Source: TMP-86 sp044226865
Lineage (GTDB): Bacteria; Pseudomonadota; Gammaproteobacteria; Steroidobacterales; Steroidobacteraceae
Assembly: GCA_044226865.1 (NCBI GenBank)
Contig: JBGAGE010000012.1
Span: 62,001 to 126,000, forward strand
Direction of reading: 5' to 3'
Length of the DNA: 64,000 nucleotides
Shown: piece after piece, positions 27,501-35,160 of the stretch
How the letters are laid out: every line of letters begins with the position of its first letter
How positions within the stretch are numbered: the stretch's first letter is position 1
Made by a program: the position numbers and the translations under genes
The notes under the pieces: generated by a model
The model's database searches: none
Told to the model about the DNA's origin: nothing
Seen by the model: only the letters and a program-made list of their open reading frames with translations

Positions 27501-27819
27501 CGGTGCAATGACCGGCCGCGAGTTCCAGAACTACTCACTTCCAGAGTTCGTGCCGGAGGTCATCAAGCGCTGTCGTCCAAGCGACATCTTGTTCCCACTG
27601 CTAGACTTCCTGGTGCGGTCTGCGGACAACATCTCGGCGATGGAATTCAAGCGCTACGACAATGCCAATTACCGTCGCGTTCGTGACGCCTCGGCGTCGG
27701 GGAAGGCGGATGCGCCGCTGCAGGACGTCGTGCTCGGGATTCTCCGATTCATGCGCAAGCACGGGCTAGTTGCGGAAGCGAAGCACGCCGATAAGGCCGG
27801 AAGGGCCAGTTATGTTTGA
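24562..27819 (+). CDS. Adenylation-ACP-thioester reductase megasynthase (FAAL/CAR-like)
   Basis: 1085 aa in three parts. Residues 1-580 are an acyl-AMP ligase: YTSGSTSEPKGVMVTHEN, WLPQYHDMGLIG, FFSAYGLAEFTL and SGDIG, with the FAAL-like HDMG, ending in PKTSSGKIVR. Residues 590-670 are a carrier domain with the phosphopantetheine serine in DAGFDSLKLVEF. Residues about 715-1085 are a thioester reductase: ILLTGGTGFFGPFLLTSLL, with the catalytic Tyr-Lys in YSQSKWVAEHVV. It would load a carboxylic or fatty acid and release it as aldehyde or alcohol. It overlaps both neighbours by a few bases. Confidence 0.9.
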   Translation: MRRSILAPFCEWVDRNPDQLLHAFLDVDGRVTEAYTYAQFLQRTADIAVHIRHASPMAQGERVLLVYPPGVEMICAFLACVRLGLIPVPVYPPTSHGFQAALAKTEFIARDCQASAVLTDRAYYWSMKLNETRNRLATLSFKRACVSKLPWIVSTEASKGASFDVDIGHSDILFLQYTSGSTSEPKGVMVTHENILANCDAVVDHRPVGVSWLPQYHDMGLIGYYLFFQLKGGTTYGFSPLDFIQRPALWLETITKYRGSASSAPNFAYEYCLRPDKLSAETLAKLDLSSLRFLMTAAEPVRAHVFRDFLRKFEPYGLDPKAFFSAYGLAEFTLAVSNYGRTIKSFDRSELGRRKVRPLNGNAATARATALVSCGRPLGATEVKIVDITHTPRVARDGEVGEIWMRGPSKCRGYWKRAELSNSVFEARLPGEPEDAPTWLRSGDIGFVHCDELYICGRAKDMFIVRGMNYYPQDIEALVESDARVRRGCVAAFALEQDDQETLVVVAELKDGRRVPDVRELNRRLQQGLGVTAASFVFIKARTIPKTSSGKIVRYQVRDRWLAGALDVLAHLATYDADQENSDDSLAWLRRFGITGDETWTLRDAGFDSLKLVEFAHELKQRLEDRGHVDLSKEVDLRVLQKIAICELFGLLEQLETATPHARLKFKRALSELGREHRAREAELMRQDTRLSIDVAGLPQPSMALGSGGSILLTGGTGFFGPFLLTSLLGQCDDDIHVLVRANPGDAMRRIREGLMSAAADGASCPEGWEHRVRPVCGDLASPSLGLSPSDWRALADNVHTIYHNGAVVNYLMDYHALRGANVGGTNEVIRMALSHRSKVLNHISSTFVFGWSVQKTIRERDTNAAMERLDFGYSQSKWVAEHVVRDAMLRGLQARIFRPALLTPSVSGGGYNFDIAIRLLAFMIEHGIVTTAQNQVSFTPADLAAANIVAISRAADSVGATYHVTRDEYASLSDITAIIGAMTGREFQNYSLPEFVPEVIKRCRPSDILFPLLDFLVRSADNISAMEFKRYDNANYRRVRDASASGKADAPLQDVVLGILRFMRKHGLVAEAKHADKAGRASYV

Positions 27820-29176
27820 CGGAAGAATCAGCAACGCGCCGCACGTGCATCGGGCACGTGCCGTTCTAGACGCGCGCGGCATGCTTCGTAACTGCATCAA
27901 GGTGTTCGAGAGGTACCGGGCGCGTCTCGGATCGACGTTCACCGTACACTTTGGCGGGATTGTCCCGGCGCTGGTTACAGCCGACCCTGTCGTTATCAAA
28001 CATGTTCTGCGCAGCAACCAGCGAAACTATGAGAAGTCGTTCATCCAGGCCGAGCGCATGGTTGAGTTTCAGGGGGCGGGCGTGGTCAATATCCACGGTG
28101 AGGCGTGGAAACGACAACGTAAACTGCTGGCCCAGGGTTTCAAGCCCAACTATCTCGCCAAGCTACTGCCGATGCACCAGGATGTGTTCGAGGAATTGAT
28201 GCACAACTTCGACGGCGAAGCGCGGCGGGGTCCTGTGAACATACGGCAACAGATGGTGCAGTTCACGCTTCGGTTAACGGGAAAGGCACTCTATGGCCGC
28301 AGCATGCCGACAGCAGAGCTGGAGCGAATCGGTGCGATCATTCACGAAATCCAGAATTTCGTCCACCGGCAGATTGTCCAGCCGTGGATGATTCCGTGGT
28401 ACCGAATCAATGGTCAGTCGGCGAAATACCAACAGCTGCGCAAGGAGGGGGACGCGATCGCATTGCGACACATCCGGGCTCGGCTCCGCGAGGGCCTCAG
28501 CGAGAACGATTTCCTCCGAATCCTGATAGAGACGCCGTATTACGATACGGGTCTCCCGATGGACGAGTCGATGGTGATGCTCGAGAGCCTCCAATTGCTG
28601 GTCGCCGGCAACGTGACGTCGACGAACGCCTTGGCCTGGATATTCTATTTGCTGGCTCGGCACCCGAAGTACATCCTCGAGATCCGTGACGAGGTGGCGT
28701 CGGTCATCGGTGCGAACGCGATGGACTATCGCAACCTGCACCAGCTCGAGGGGACCGTTCGAGTGATCGACGAAGCCCTTCGGCTTTATCCACCGTTCTG
28801 GATGATCGACCGCATCGCGCTCAATGACGACGAAGTGAACGGTATCCACATTCCTGCACGCGCGATGGTGTTGCCTTACATATATGGAACTCATCGCAAT
28901 CCGGCGCATTGGCAGAATGTTGAGGCGTTCGATCCGGGCCGGTTCGAATCCCGCGGGCCTAGAGAACGCCATCCGTTCGCCTACATCCCATTTGGCGGTG
29001 GGCCGCGGACCTGTTTGGGTACCAACATGGCGGTCATGCAGATGCTCATGATCGTTGCGGCGTTCGTACGCAAATACGATTTCGCTCTGGTGACGAACGA
29101 GCCGATCGATATTGACCCGTCGATGATGCTGCGACCCAAGGGCGTCGTCAGCATGAAGTTCCGCGCGGTGGCCTGA
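27812..29176 (+). CDS. Cytochrome P450
   Basis: 454 aa. The heme-Cys loop is FGGGPRTCLGTNMA (Cys near residue 404), the K-helix ExxR is DEALRLYP, and PERW-like residues are in FDPGRFESRG. The I-helix reads LVAGNVTSTNALAW: the usual acid before Thr (AGxD/E-T) is replaced by Val, an oddity for proton delivery. ATG 27812 has GGAAGG upstream and overlaps the megasynthase end by 8 bases. No N-terminal membrane anchor is seen. It probably hydroxylates the product or precursor made by the operon. Confidence 0.9.
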   Translation: MFDGRISNAPHVHRARAVLDARGMLRNCIKVFERYRARLGSTFTVHFGGIVPALVTADPVVIKHVLRSNQRNYEKSFIQAERMVEFQGAGVVNIHGEAWKRQRKLLAQGFKPNYLAKLLPMHQDVFEELMHNFDGEARRGPVNIRQQMVQFTLRLTGKALYGRSMPTAELERIGAIIHEIQNFVHRQIVQPWMIPWYRINGQSAKYQQLRKEGDAIALRHIRARLREGLSENDFLRILIETPYYDTGLPMDESMVMLESLQLLVAGNVTSTNALAWIFYLLARHPKYILEIRDEVASVIGANAMDYRNLHQLEGTVRVIDEALRLYPPFWMIDRIALNDDEVNGIHIPARAMVLPYIYGTHRNPAHWQNVEAFDPGRFESRGPRERHPFAYIPFGGGPRTCLGTNMAVMQMLMIVAAFVRKYDFALVTNEPIDIDPSMMLRPKGVVSMKFRAVA

Positions 29177-29366
29177 CGGTGGCTCGAGTCGGAGCGGGCT
29201 TCGACCGCCGGCTCTGGGCGTCGACGGACGTCCGAGGCGCGGACACTTTTCGCTCTTTGCCTTGGCGCGATTTTGCTTGCCCGCCACGGCAGGCCATTTC
29301 TTACCGCAACCGCAATGCTTTCAGCCGAGTCGGTGTCCGGCGCGCGGCCACAGACTGTAAAGCAGG

Positions 29367-29663
29367 ATGCCCACCGACGGAGAAATTGGCTGCACGACCT
29401 ACACGCCGGCGCAGCTGAGTGAGGCGCTGGCGAGGATCGATGCGACGCAGTTTCCCATCAACTACGGGCGCATGAAACAGGCCATCGACCAGCTTCTCGT
29501 CGAGCCGGCACCGACCACGGCGCTGCCTGAAAGGCTGGTGCTGTGTTCGTGGCTGGGGATGGCGGTCAGTCGGCTGATGCCTGCAGTGATGCTCGGCATT
29601 GGCTTCGGGGGTGCGCTCTGGCTGTGGTTTTGGCCACAGCAATGCTGTCGTCCGCTGCGGTAA
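29367..29663 (+). CDS. Small hypothetical membrane protein, 98 aa
   Basis: The N-terminal half (YTPAQLSEALARIDATQFPINYGRMKQAID) is an amphipathic segment often seen before membrane helices in xanthomonad proteins. One transmembrane helix follows at about residues 65-88 (GMAVSRLMPAVMLGIGFGGALWLWF). No function can be assigned. The region 29177-29366 before it shows nothing I can support. Confidence 0.45.
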   Translation: MPTDGEIGCTTYTPAQLSEALARIDATQFPINYGRMKQAIDQLLVEPAPTTALPERLVLCSWLGMAVSRLMPAVMLGIGFGGALWLWFWPQQCCRPLR

Positions 29664-29867
29664 TCGTCGTTCGAGTTGCCTTCGCTCCGGTATTGCAATT
29701 AGGTGCCGGTTGTTTCACCGGGAAGTCTCCGCGGTTTGCAAGGCAGAGTTTGTAGTGTAACTCGACCCATTCTCAGTATTCAGTTGGTGGCTTTCGTCCT
29801 TTACGGTTGAGCGGCGTCTGAGAGATGCAGGCTCGATTGGCAGCTTTCGGCTGTGGAGGAGGACACG

Positions 29868-30155
29868 ATGGCAGACATTCTGCTTTCGATTGATGAGGCT
29901 CGGATCCGGCTGGGTGGGATTTCTCGCAACAGTTTTTATTTCTTGATGCGCTCTGCGGTTTTGGCGAGCGTGACCATCGGGTGTCTGCGGTTTGTTTCTG
30001 GCAGTGCTATCGATGCATTGATTCGAAACTCGAGCACGACAGCCATTGCTTCCGTTGACCAGGTGCGCTGTCATCGGCTTCTGCAGGTGGGCTTGGTGGG
30101 CATTGGGGTAGGGGCGGCGGCACGTCGTGGGCATCATAATTCGGGTGGCGCATGA
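29868..30155 (+). CDS. Excisionase-like HTH DNA-binding protein
   Basis: 95 aa. ATG 29868 follows GAGGAGGACACG, a strong ribosome site; an upstream in-frame start at 29853 is less likely. The N-terminal LLSIDEARIRLGGISRNSFYFLMRSAVLASVTIGCLRFVSGSAIDALI resembles MerR-type excisionase folds (SIDEA helix, then the wing). It could be a directionality factor or regulator of the element's mobility genes. The tail (HRLLQVGLVGIGVGAAARRG) is low-complexity and may not be conserved. Confidence 0.6.
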   Translation: MADILLSIDEARIRLGGISRNSFYFLMRSAVLASVTIGCLRFVSGSAIDALIRNSSTTAIASVDQVRCHRLLQVGLVGIGVGAAARRGHHNSGGA

Positions 30156-30190
30156 GCACGGCGAGCGTGCTCGTTGGGGGAGGAGGGCAG
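30154..30190. other. Candidate origin of transfer region
   Basis: A perfect inverted repeat GAGCACG-GCGAG-CGTGCTC (30154-30172) is followed by a G-rich run GTTGGGGGAGGAGGG. It lies 80 bases before the mobC-like gene, where oriT sites of mobilisable elements are often found. No nic consensus is recognised. Confidence 0.3.
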
Positions 30191-30254
30191 TCTGCGGGTG
30201 AGTCCGTGATTGCTCTGGGGAATGGTGTTGTTCTGTTGATGGCAGGATAGCGAG

Positions 30255-30839
30255 ATGTCCGCATCATGCAGCACACACATTACAGTACCGGCGGACGATG
30301 ACCTCTATTCGCCTCGCGAATCGATCACAGTGCGGCTCTCCGGGCATGAGAAAGACCGATTCCAACTCCTGGCCGAGGCTCGAGGGATGTCCGACGCGCG
30401 GTTGGGGTTGATCGCTTTCCGTCGCTTGTTGGACGAAGTGCCTCCGGCCTTTCCCTCCACCGATTGGGAGGACGAAACAGCGTCAGAGCGCATCACCATT
30501 CGCCTGCGCCCAGGGGACCGGCGGCGGGTTCGCGAGCGCGCTCTGGCGCGCCGGATGCGCGATGCGGGGTATCTGGCAGCCCTGGTCCGGGCCCACGTCG
30601 TGGCGAATCCGCCACTACCCAAATCTGAGATCGACGAGCTGAAGCAGGCCATTGGTGCCCTGGTCCGATCGATTGCCGATCTGTCGACCTGCGCCCGAGA
30701 GCTCTCTCGTCATCGCGAGCACACCGCCACGGTCTGGGATGAGGTCCGCAAGACCCGCGAACGGGTCATCGCGCTAGAACGGCAATTCCACGCCTACACC
30801 AAGGCGGCGGTGATCGCCTGGGAGGCCTCCAGTGTCTAA
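30255..30839 (+). CDS. MobC-like relaxosome accessory protein
   Basis: 194 aa. Two ribbon-helix-helix-like segments are visible: residues 23-60 (ESITVRLSGHEKDRFQLLAEARGMSDARLGLIAFRRLL) and 77-115 (ERITIRLRPGDRRRVRERALARRMRDAGYLAALVRAHV). A coiled-coil C-terminus follows (about 125-180). This is typical of MobC/plasmid mobilisation proteins that bind oriT and help the relaxase. It overlaps the relaxase start by 8 bases. Confidence 0.75.
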   Translation: MSASCSTHITVPADDDLYSPRESITVRLSGHEKDRFQLLAEARGMSDARLGLIAFRRLLDEVPPAFPSTDWEDETASERITIRLRPGDRRRVRERALARRMRDAGYLAALVRAHVVANPPLPKSEIDELKQAIGALVRSIADLSTCARELSRHREHTATVWDEVRKTRERVIALERQFHAYTKAAVIAWEASSV

Positions 30840-31875
30840 GCGAGTCGTCCGCCTGCCAGGTCGTTCCGGGTTTGCGATCGTGAGCCACGGCCGGCGTGGT
30901 GCCTTTGCGTATTCGTTCAGCCCAGCGCAGATCGCTCAGATTGCCCGCACCGTCCGCCGCGCGCCGGAGGTGATGGTCAAGGTCACGGGCGGGGGTGCGA
31001 AGGTCGGCGCGGTGGCTTCGCATCTGCGCTACATCGGCCGGCAGGGCGAACTTGAGGTGGAGAACGATGAGGGACGCCATCTTAAAGACCGAACGGAGCT
31101 GAACGCGTTGCTCGATGACTGGCGCCTGGACCTGACCTCCGGCCAGTATCGGCCCAAGAACGCGCAGCGGGCTTCCCGCTCCTCTAAGCTCGTGCACAAC
31201 ATCGTCTTGTCGATGCCTTCGCGGACGCCGCCGGACAAGGTGCTCAATGCCGCCAAGAAGTTCGCCCAGGAGCGGTTCGCGTTGCAGCATCGATACGCTC
31301 TGGTGCTGCATTCCGATCAAGCCAATCCCCATGTGCACCTGGTCGTGAAGGCCGAAAGCGAGCAGGGCAAGCGCTTACATATCGACAAAGCGATGCTGCG
31401 CGACTGGCGGGAGCAGTTTGCCGAGCTGATGCGCGAGCAGGGGATCGCGGCCAATGCCACGCCGCGGGCGGTGCGGGGGAAGAATCCACGCAAAGGTCCC
31501 CGAGGGTTGTTCGCGGCACGCGAGCACGGGGAATCCACACTCGACCGTCGGCGGATCGAGGGTGTCGTGCGGGATCTACATGAAGACCCGCGGGCGCTGG
31601 CGGACCCCAAACTTCGTCGTTTGCGTGAAACCCGCAAGGCGTTGGTCGATGAATGGGCAGAGGTCGCCACCCGGCTCGAGAACCAAGGCGAACGCCACTT
31701 GGCGCGGGAGGTGCGCGAGTTCATGGAGCACTTACCGACGGCGGCGACAGACCGGCAGAAGTTGGCGCTGCGCTTTCTGGAGTTTAAGAAGCAACAGAAC
31801 GCAACACAACGCGACGGAATGCAACCAGAAGTCCCCCCGGCGAGGCAAGGGCATGACATCGAGTTGACGCGATGA
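30832..31875 (+). CDS. Relaxase (MOB-type mobilisation protein)
   Basis: 347 aa, GTG start. The relaxase core (residues 40-200) includes LRYIGRQGELEVENDEG, VHNIVLSMPSRTPPDKVLNAA and the metal-binding HxH motif NPHVHLVVKAE (about residue 165). The active-site tyrosine is not certain. It would nick the element at oriT and lead its strand into a helper's transfer channel. No coupling protein or type IV secretion genes follow, so the element is mobilisable rather than conjugative. Confidence 0.82.
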   Translation: MSKRVVRLPGRSGFAIVSHGRRGAFAYSFSPAQIAQIARTVRRAPEVMVKVTGGGAKVGAVASHLRYIGRQGELEVENDEGRHLKDRTELNALLDDWRLDLTSGQYRPKNAQRASRSSKLVHNIVLSMPSRTPPDKVLNAAKKFAQERFALQHRYALVLHSDQANPHVHLVVKAESEQGKRLHIDKAMLRDWREQFAELMREQGIAANATPRAVRGKNPRKGPRGLFAAREHGESTLDRRRIEGVVRDLHEDPRALADPKLRRLRETRKALVDEWAEVATRLENQGERHLAREVREFMEHLPTAATDRQKLALRFLEFKKQQNATQRDGMQPEVPPARQGHDIELTR

Positions 31876-32012
31876 TCCCGACAAGAATAACCAGGGGCCG
31901 GATTTTGGCCGTCAACTCATACCAATCTAGGGATGTCACCCAGCTTCGAGTTGCGTCAACCTAACGCATCGGAAATGTCCGAGGATTTCGCTTGTCACAA
32001 AGGAGTCGCGTC

Positions 32013-32258
32013 ATGAGCATATCGAAAACGGCGTCAAGCACCGTACCGGCCCAGCATTCGCGAGTACTGCGGTTGCCGCAGGTCTGCGCACTCACCGGTC
32101 TGGGTCGCTCCATCATCTATCAGATGCAAGCGGAACGCCGATTTCCTCAGCGTGTCCGGCTCACTGATCGAGCAGTGGGGTGGATGGAAAACGAGGTTCT
32201 TGAATGGCTCGCGACGAGAGCGGCGGACAGGGCGAAGGGCGATAAGACGGCCGGGTGA
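32013..32258 (+). CDS. AlpA-family regulator
   Basis: 81 aa. AAGGAG seven to eight bases upstream fixes ATG 32013 over the in-frame TTG 31992. The sequence RVLRLPQVCALTGLGRSIIYQMQAERRFPQRVRLTDRAVGWMENEVLEWLATRA is a textbook AlpA/MerR-type HTH of P4-like elements, which activates integrase or excision functions. It faces the toxin-antitoxin and integrase block convergently. Confidence 0.88.
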   Translation: MSISKTASSTVPAQHSRVLRLPQVCALTGLGRSIIYQMQAERRFPQRVRLTDRAVGWMENEVLEWLATRAADRAKGDKTAG

Positions 32259-32268
32259 TGGCGTGACG

Positions 32269-32430
32269 CTACGGCTGCTTCGCCACAAGCTTGCCGTTTT
32301 CGACAACGTAGATTGGGGTGCCGTACATCTTGGCGACTTTGCGTGCGTCCTTAGCCGCAAGCCGTAATGCGTGCCCGGCTCGATCCGCAAAGCTGACACC
32401 TTTTCGGGCGCGGCGTGATTTAGCTTTCAT
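32269..32430 (-). CDS. Small putative antitoxin, 53 aa
   Basis: Translation gives MKAKSRRARKGVSFADRAGH, then ALRLAAKDARKVAKMYGTPI and YVVENGKLVAKQP. The ATG overlaps the toxin stop as ATGA, with a GGAGAAGAG ribosome site upstream. The basic N-terminus, an Ala-rich helix and a GTPIYVVENGKLV hairpin match small proteins encoded directly after zeta-like kinases on integrative elements. It is probably the neutralising partner (inference from position and family pairing). Confidence 0.7.
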   Translation of the reverse strand: MKAKSRRARKGVSFADRAGHALRLAAKDARKVAKMYGTPIYVVENGKLVAKQP

Positions 32431-32954
32431 CGACTCTTCTCCACCAGCTGTGGCGTTGAACCCGAATTATCGTACACCGCCCACTCGTCCGCCAATGTTC
32501 GGTAGACCTTCTGAAAGTTCGTCCACCCCCGCGTGAATCGCCGTTCCAGGTCGGCTCGGGGCACATCATGTCCACCCTGTTTGACGCGCGCTTTCACGCG
32601 CTGCCAGGCGACGCGAGAAGAACTAAGTCGTAGATACAGGATCTCGACCCGGTATCCGGCTCGCTTCCATCTTGAGAGCCGCAGCGCATACGCCAGTCCG
32701 CTCAAGGTACTCTCGAAGGCGAAGCTCTCGCGCTCGTTCGCCAGGCGATCGATTTCCTTCAAGACGAGCCGGGCGGCCGCGATGGCGGCCAGCTCGGGTT
32801 TAATAGGAGAGAGACCCGCGGCGATCAGGTCAGCGTTCACGAAGTTCACGATGCCAGACGCTTCGGATAAGAAACGGCGTGCAAAAGTGGTTTTGCCAGC
32901 GCCATTCGGGCCGGCAATCACGACGACCAGCGGATGCCGCGCCCGCTCGGCCAC
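32427..32954 (-). CDS. Zeta-toxin-like AAA/kinase protein
   Basis: 175 aa. Walker A is VIAGPNGAGKTTFARRF (residues 13-28). ANADLIA-like FVNADLIAAGLSP, ESTLSG and ILYLRLSS are typical of zeta toxins/UDP-N-acetylglucosamine kinases, although activity here is inferred. The start is GTG directly abutting the integrase stop (TGAGTG), so integrase, toxin and antitoxin form one coupled unit. The arrangement ties element loss to toxin release, a maintenance function. Confidence 0.82.
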   Translation of the reverse strand: MAERARHPLVVVIAGPNGAGKTTFARRFLSEASGIVNFVNADLIAAGLSPIKPELAAIAAARLVLKEIDRLANERESFAFESTLSGLAYALRLSRWKRAGYRVEILYLRLSSSRVAWQRVKARVKQGGHDVPRADLERRFTRGWTNFQKVYRTLADEWAVYDNSGSTPQLVEKSR

Positions 32955-34163
32955 TCAAGCCGCCCGCTTCGTCGAAGGCAGCGTGATCACCGTCGCACCG
33001 CTGCGCAACGAATCGAGCGTGTCTGCCCAGCTTTGCATCATCTTGCGGCGCTCCGGCAAGTGCTCGGCGTAGTTGTAAGCAGCTCGGACGGCATCGCGCT
33101 CGCCGTGCGCCAGCTGCCGCTCGATGGCATCACGATGCCAGCCTTGTTCGTTGAGCAGAGTGGAAGCGGTAGAGCGGAATCCATGCACCGTCACCGCGCC
33201 TTGCTCGAAGCCCATCCGTCGTAGCGCGGAGAGCAAGGCGTTGTCCGACAGCGGACGCAGATTGCTTCGAGGGCTCGGAAACACGAAGCGGCCTTCACCC
33301 GTGATGGGCTCGATCTCGCGCAGGACCGCGATCGCTTGGGTGGAGAGCGGCACGATGTGCTGCTGGCGCATCTTCATGCGGCCGGCAGCAATCCGCCATT
33401 CGCAGGCCTCGAAGTTGAATTCCGACCACTCTGCCGCGCGCAACTCGCCCGGCCGCACGAAGACCAGGGGCGCCAGGCGCAGCGCGCAGCGCACGACCGG
33501 TGACCCATCGTAGGAATCGATGGCACGAAGCAGCTCACCAATCTTGCGGGGATCGGTATAGGAGGCCAGGTGTTTCTCCGCGGCCGGTGGGATGGCCCCG
33601 CGCAAGTCCGCGGCTGGGTCGCGCTCGGCGCGCCCCGTGGCCACGGCGTATCGGAACACGCGGCTGCAGTTCTGCAAGGCGCGATGCGCCGTCTCCAGAT
33701 GCCCATCGCCTTCCAAGCGGCGCAGGCACGCCAGGATCTCCTGCGCCGCAATCTTGGCAATCGGCTTGGCGCCGATGAACGGGAACAGGTACAGCTCCAG
33801 CCGGCGAATGATCTTCTCGGAATGCCCGGGCGCCCAGTTGCGTGAGAACTTCTCGAACCACTCCCGTGAGATCGCCTCGAAGGTATTCGTGGCGGCCTCC
33901 TCCTCGGCGCGCCGCTTCGCCCCGGGATCGATCCCATCCGCCAACTGGCGCCGGGCGGCGTCCCGTCGCTCTCTGGCTTGCTTGAGGGACACATCCGGAT
34001 AGGTGCCCAAGGACAGGAGCTTCTCCTTGCCGTCCACCCGGTATTTGAGCCGCCACCAGCGACCTCCGTTCGGCATCACCATCAGGAACAGGCCGCGCTG
34101 GTCGTACAGCTTGTAGGCCTTATCGCGTGATTTAGTGGCTTTAATCGCAGTGTCGGAGAGCAT
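32955..34163 (-). CDS. P4-type tyrosine integrase
   Basis: 402 aa. The N-terminal DUF4102 arm-binding domain begins MLSDTAIKATKSRDKAYKLYDQRGLFLMV. The catalytic domain holds the first Arg (LVFVRPGELRAAEW), HGFRSTAST (HxxR), QLAHGERDAVRAAYNYAEH (H, then the nucleophile Tyr near residue 367). It integrates at tRNA 3' ends. Start ATG 34163 is chosen by the family N-terminus; AAGGAG lies 12 bases upstream. It sits 166 bases from the tRNA-Phe gene, and the exact duplicate of that tRNA's 3' end at 14808 marks its other junction. Confidence 0.95.
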   Translation of the reverse strand: MLSDTAIKATKSRDKAYKLYDQRGLFLMVMPNGGRWWRLKYRVDGKEKLLSLGTYPDVSLKQARERRDAARRQLADGIDPGAKRRAEEEAATNTFEAISREWFEKFSRNWAPGHSEKIIRRLELYLFPFIGAKPIAKIAAQEILACLRRLEGDGHLETAHRALQNCSRVFRYAVATGRAERDPAADLRGAIPPAAEKHLASYTDPRKIGELLRAIDSYDGSPVVRCALRLAPLVFVRPGELRAAEWSEFNFEACEWRIAAGRMKMRQQHIVPLSTQAIAVLREIEPITGEGRFVFPSPRSNLRPLSDNALLSALRRMGFEQGAVTVHGFRSTASTLLNEQGWHRDAIERQLAHGERDAVRAAYNYAEHLPERRKMMQSWADTLDSLRSGATVITLPSTKRAA

Positions 34164-34193
34164 TTTGGGGGTCACTCCTTTTCGCCCGGTGCT

Positions 34194-34215
34194 GTTACCC
34201 CACATAGTTACCCCC
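34194..34215 (+). promoter_or_regulatory. Candidate integrase arm-type sites (right)
   Basis: GTTACCCC at 34194 and 34207, 13 bases apart, between the integrase start and the tRNA. The same word with a degenerate partner occurs at 14886-14905. Confidence 0.42.
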
Positions 34216-34328
34216 AAGCCCTTGTGGCTGTCAACGGAAGCCAGCGGCGCGCCGAGGCTGAAGAATCCGGCGTTTTCGAGCAAAATCAGCGATTTGTGGA
34301 AGTGGGCGGAAGCCGGCGGAAGGGGTAT

Positions 34329-34404
<76 letters not shown>

Positions 34405-34417
34405 TCGAAGGGCGGCT

Positions 34418-34447
34418 ATTAAACACGCCCGGAGGCTCGAACGTCAA
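34418..34447 (-). promoter_or_regulatory. tRNA-Phe promoter
   Basis: Minus strand TTGACG (34447-34442), 18-base spacer, TTTAAT (34423-34418), placing transcription start shortly before the tRNA 5' end at 34404. Confidence 0.55.
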
Positions 34448-34566
34448 GGAATCCACCAAAATCAGGTACTTAATGCTCGATGCCTGGGCTGGCAAGCAAC
34501 AAATCGCCGCAAAAATAGTTGGCTTCTGTCAAATGCCGGGGTCAAGCGAGGGCTCAAGGCGTCGAT

Positions 34567-34821
34567 ATGCTGGGCATGAACCCCATCGCCAGCATTCCCT
34601 CGGTCAGTGCGCCCAGCGCATTGGATAGCGGCCGTAGAGCGCTCGACAAGAGTCAGCAGCGATTGAACCGCGATGCTCAGCAGATCGCGAATCCCGATCG
34701 CGAGGATCTCGCAACGCCGTTGGTCGATTCAAAGCGCGCGCTGCGCGAGGCGCAGGCCGGCGCCGCCATCATCAGGGCTGCCGACAAGATGCTCGGTTCG
34801 TTGCTCGACGAGCTGGCCTGA
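34567..34821 (+). CDS. Small hypothetical protein, 84 aa
   Basis: ATG 34567 has AAGG upstream; ATG 34576 is an alternative. The sequence NPIASIPSVSAPSALDSGRRALDKSQQRLNRDAQQIANPDREDLATPLVDSKRALREAQAGAAIIRAADKMLGSLLDELA is helical and resembles the outer segments of flagellar rod/hook proteins (an N-terminal LN-rich helix and a C-terminal AAxxIxAADxMLGxLLD helix). It is probably a chromosomal small protein; function unknown. Confidence 0.6.
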   Translation: MLGMNPIASIPSVSAPSALDSGRRALDKSQQRLNRDAQQIANPDREDLATPLVDSKRALREAQAGAAIIRAADKMLGSLLDELA

Positions 34822-34867
34822 TCATCGCGGGAAGCGGCCTCGCCGGCTCCCCGATCCGAGTCGCGCT

Positions 34868-35104
34868 CTAACCGGCGCTCGCCCAACGCTCCGCCGGCTT
34901 TTCCTTTGCGTGCAGCATTTGCTGCCGCGACGCGTGCGCTTGTTGCACCGCTTCGCGGATGTGATCAGGGCATTGGGAGAGTTGCCGGCGCAAAGCCAGA
35001 AGTTCCCGCTCTTCGGTGATTCGAATGCCACCTGGCCGCTTCATCGCCGCCTCGATTTCCAGTTGCCGGTTCAACAGGCTCAGGGCTTCAGACACGGTTT
35101 CCAT
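34868..35104 (-). CDS. Small hypothetical coiled-coil protein, 78 aa
   Basis: A strong ribosome site (AAGGAGATGAGGA) precedes ATG 35104. The product METVSEALSLLNRQLEIEAAMKRPGGIRITEERELLALRRQLSQCPDHIREAVQQAH is largely two helices. It is not recognised. It lies 56 bases after the KfrA-like gene on the same strand and may be its partner. Confidence 0.6.
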   Translation of the reverse strand: METVSEALSLLNRQLEIEAAMKRPGGIRITEERELLALRRQLSQCPDHIREAVQQAHASRQQMLHAKEKPAERWASAG

Positions 35105-35160
35105 TCCTCATCTCCTTCATTGAATTCGCATTGGTCATTTTTCTAATCGATCGACACTGA

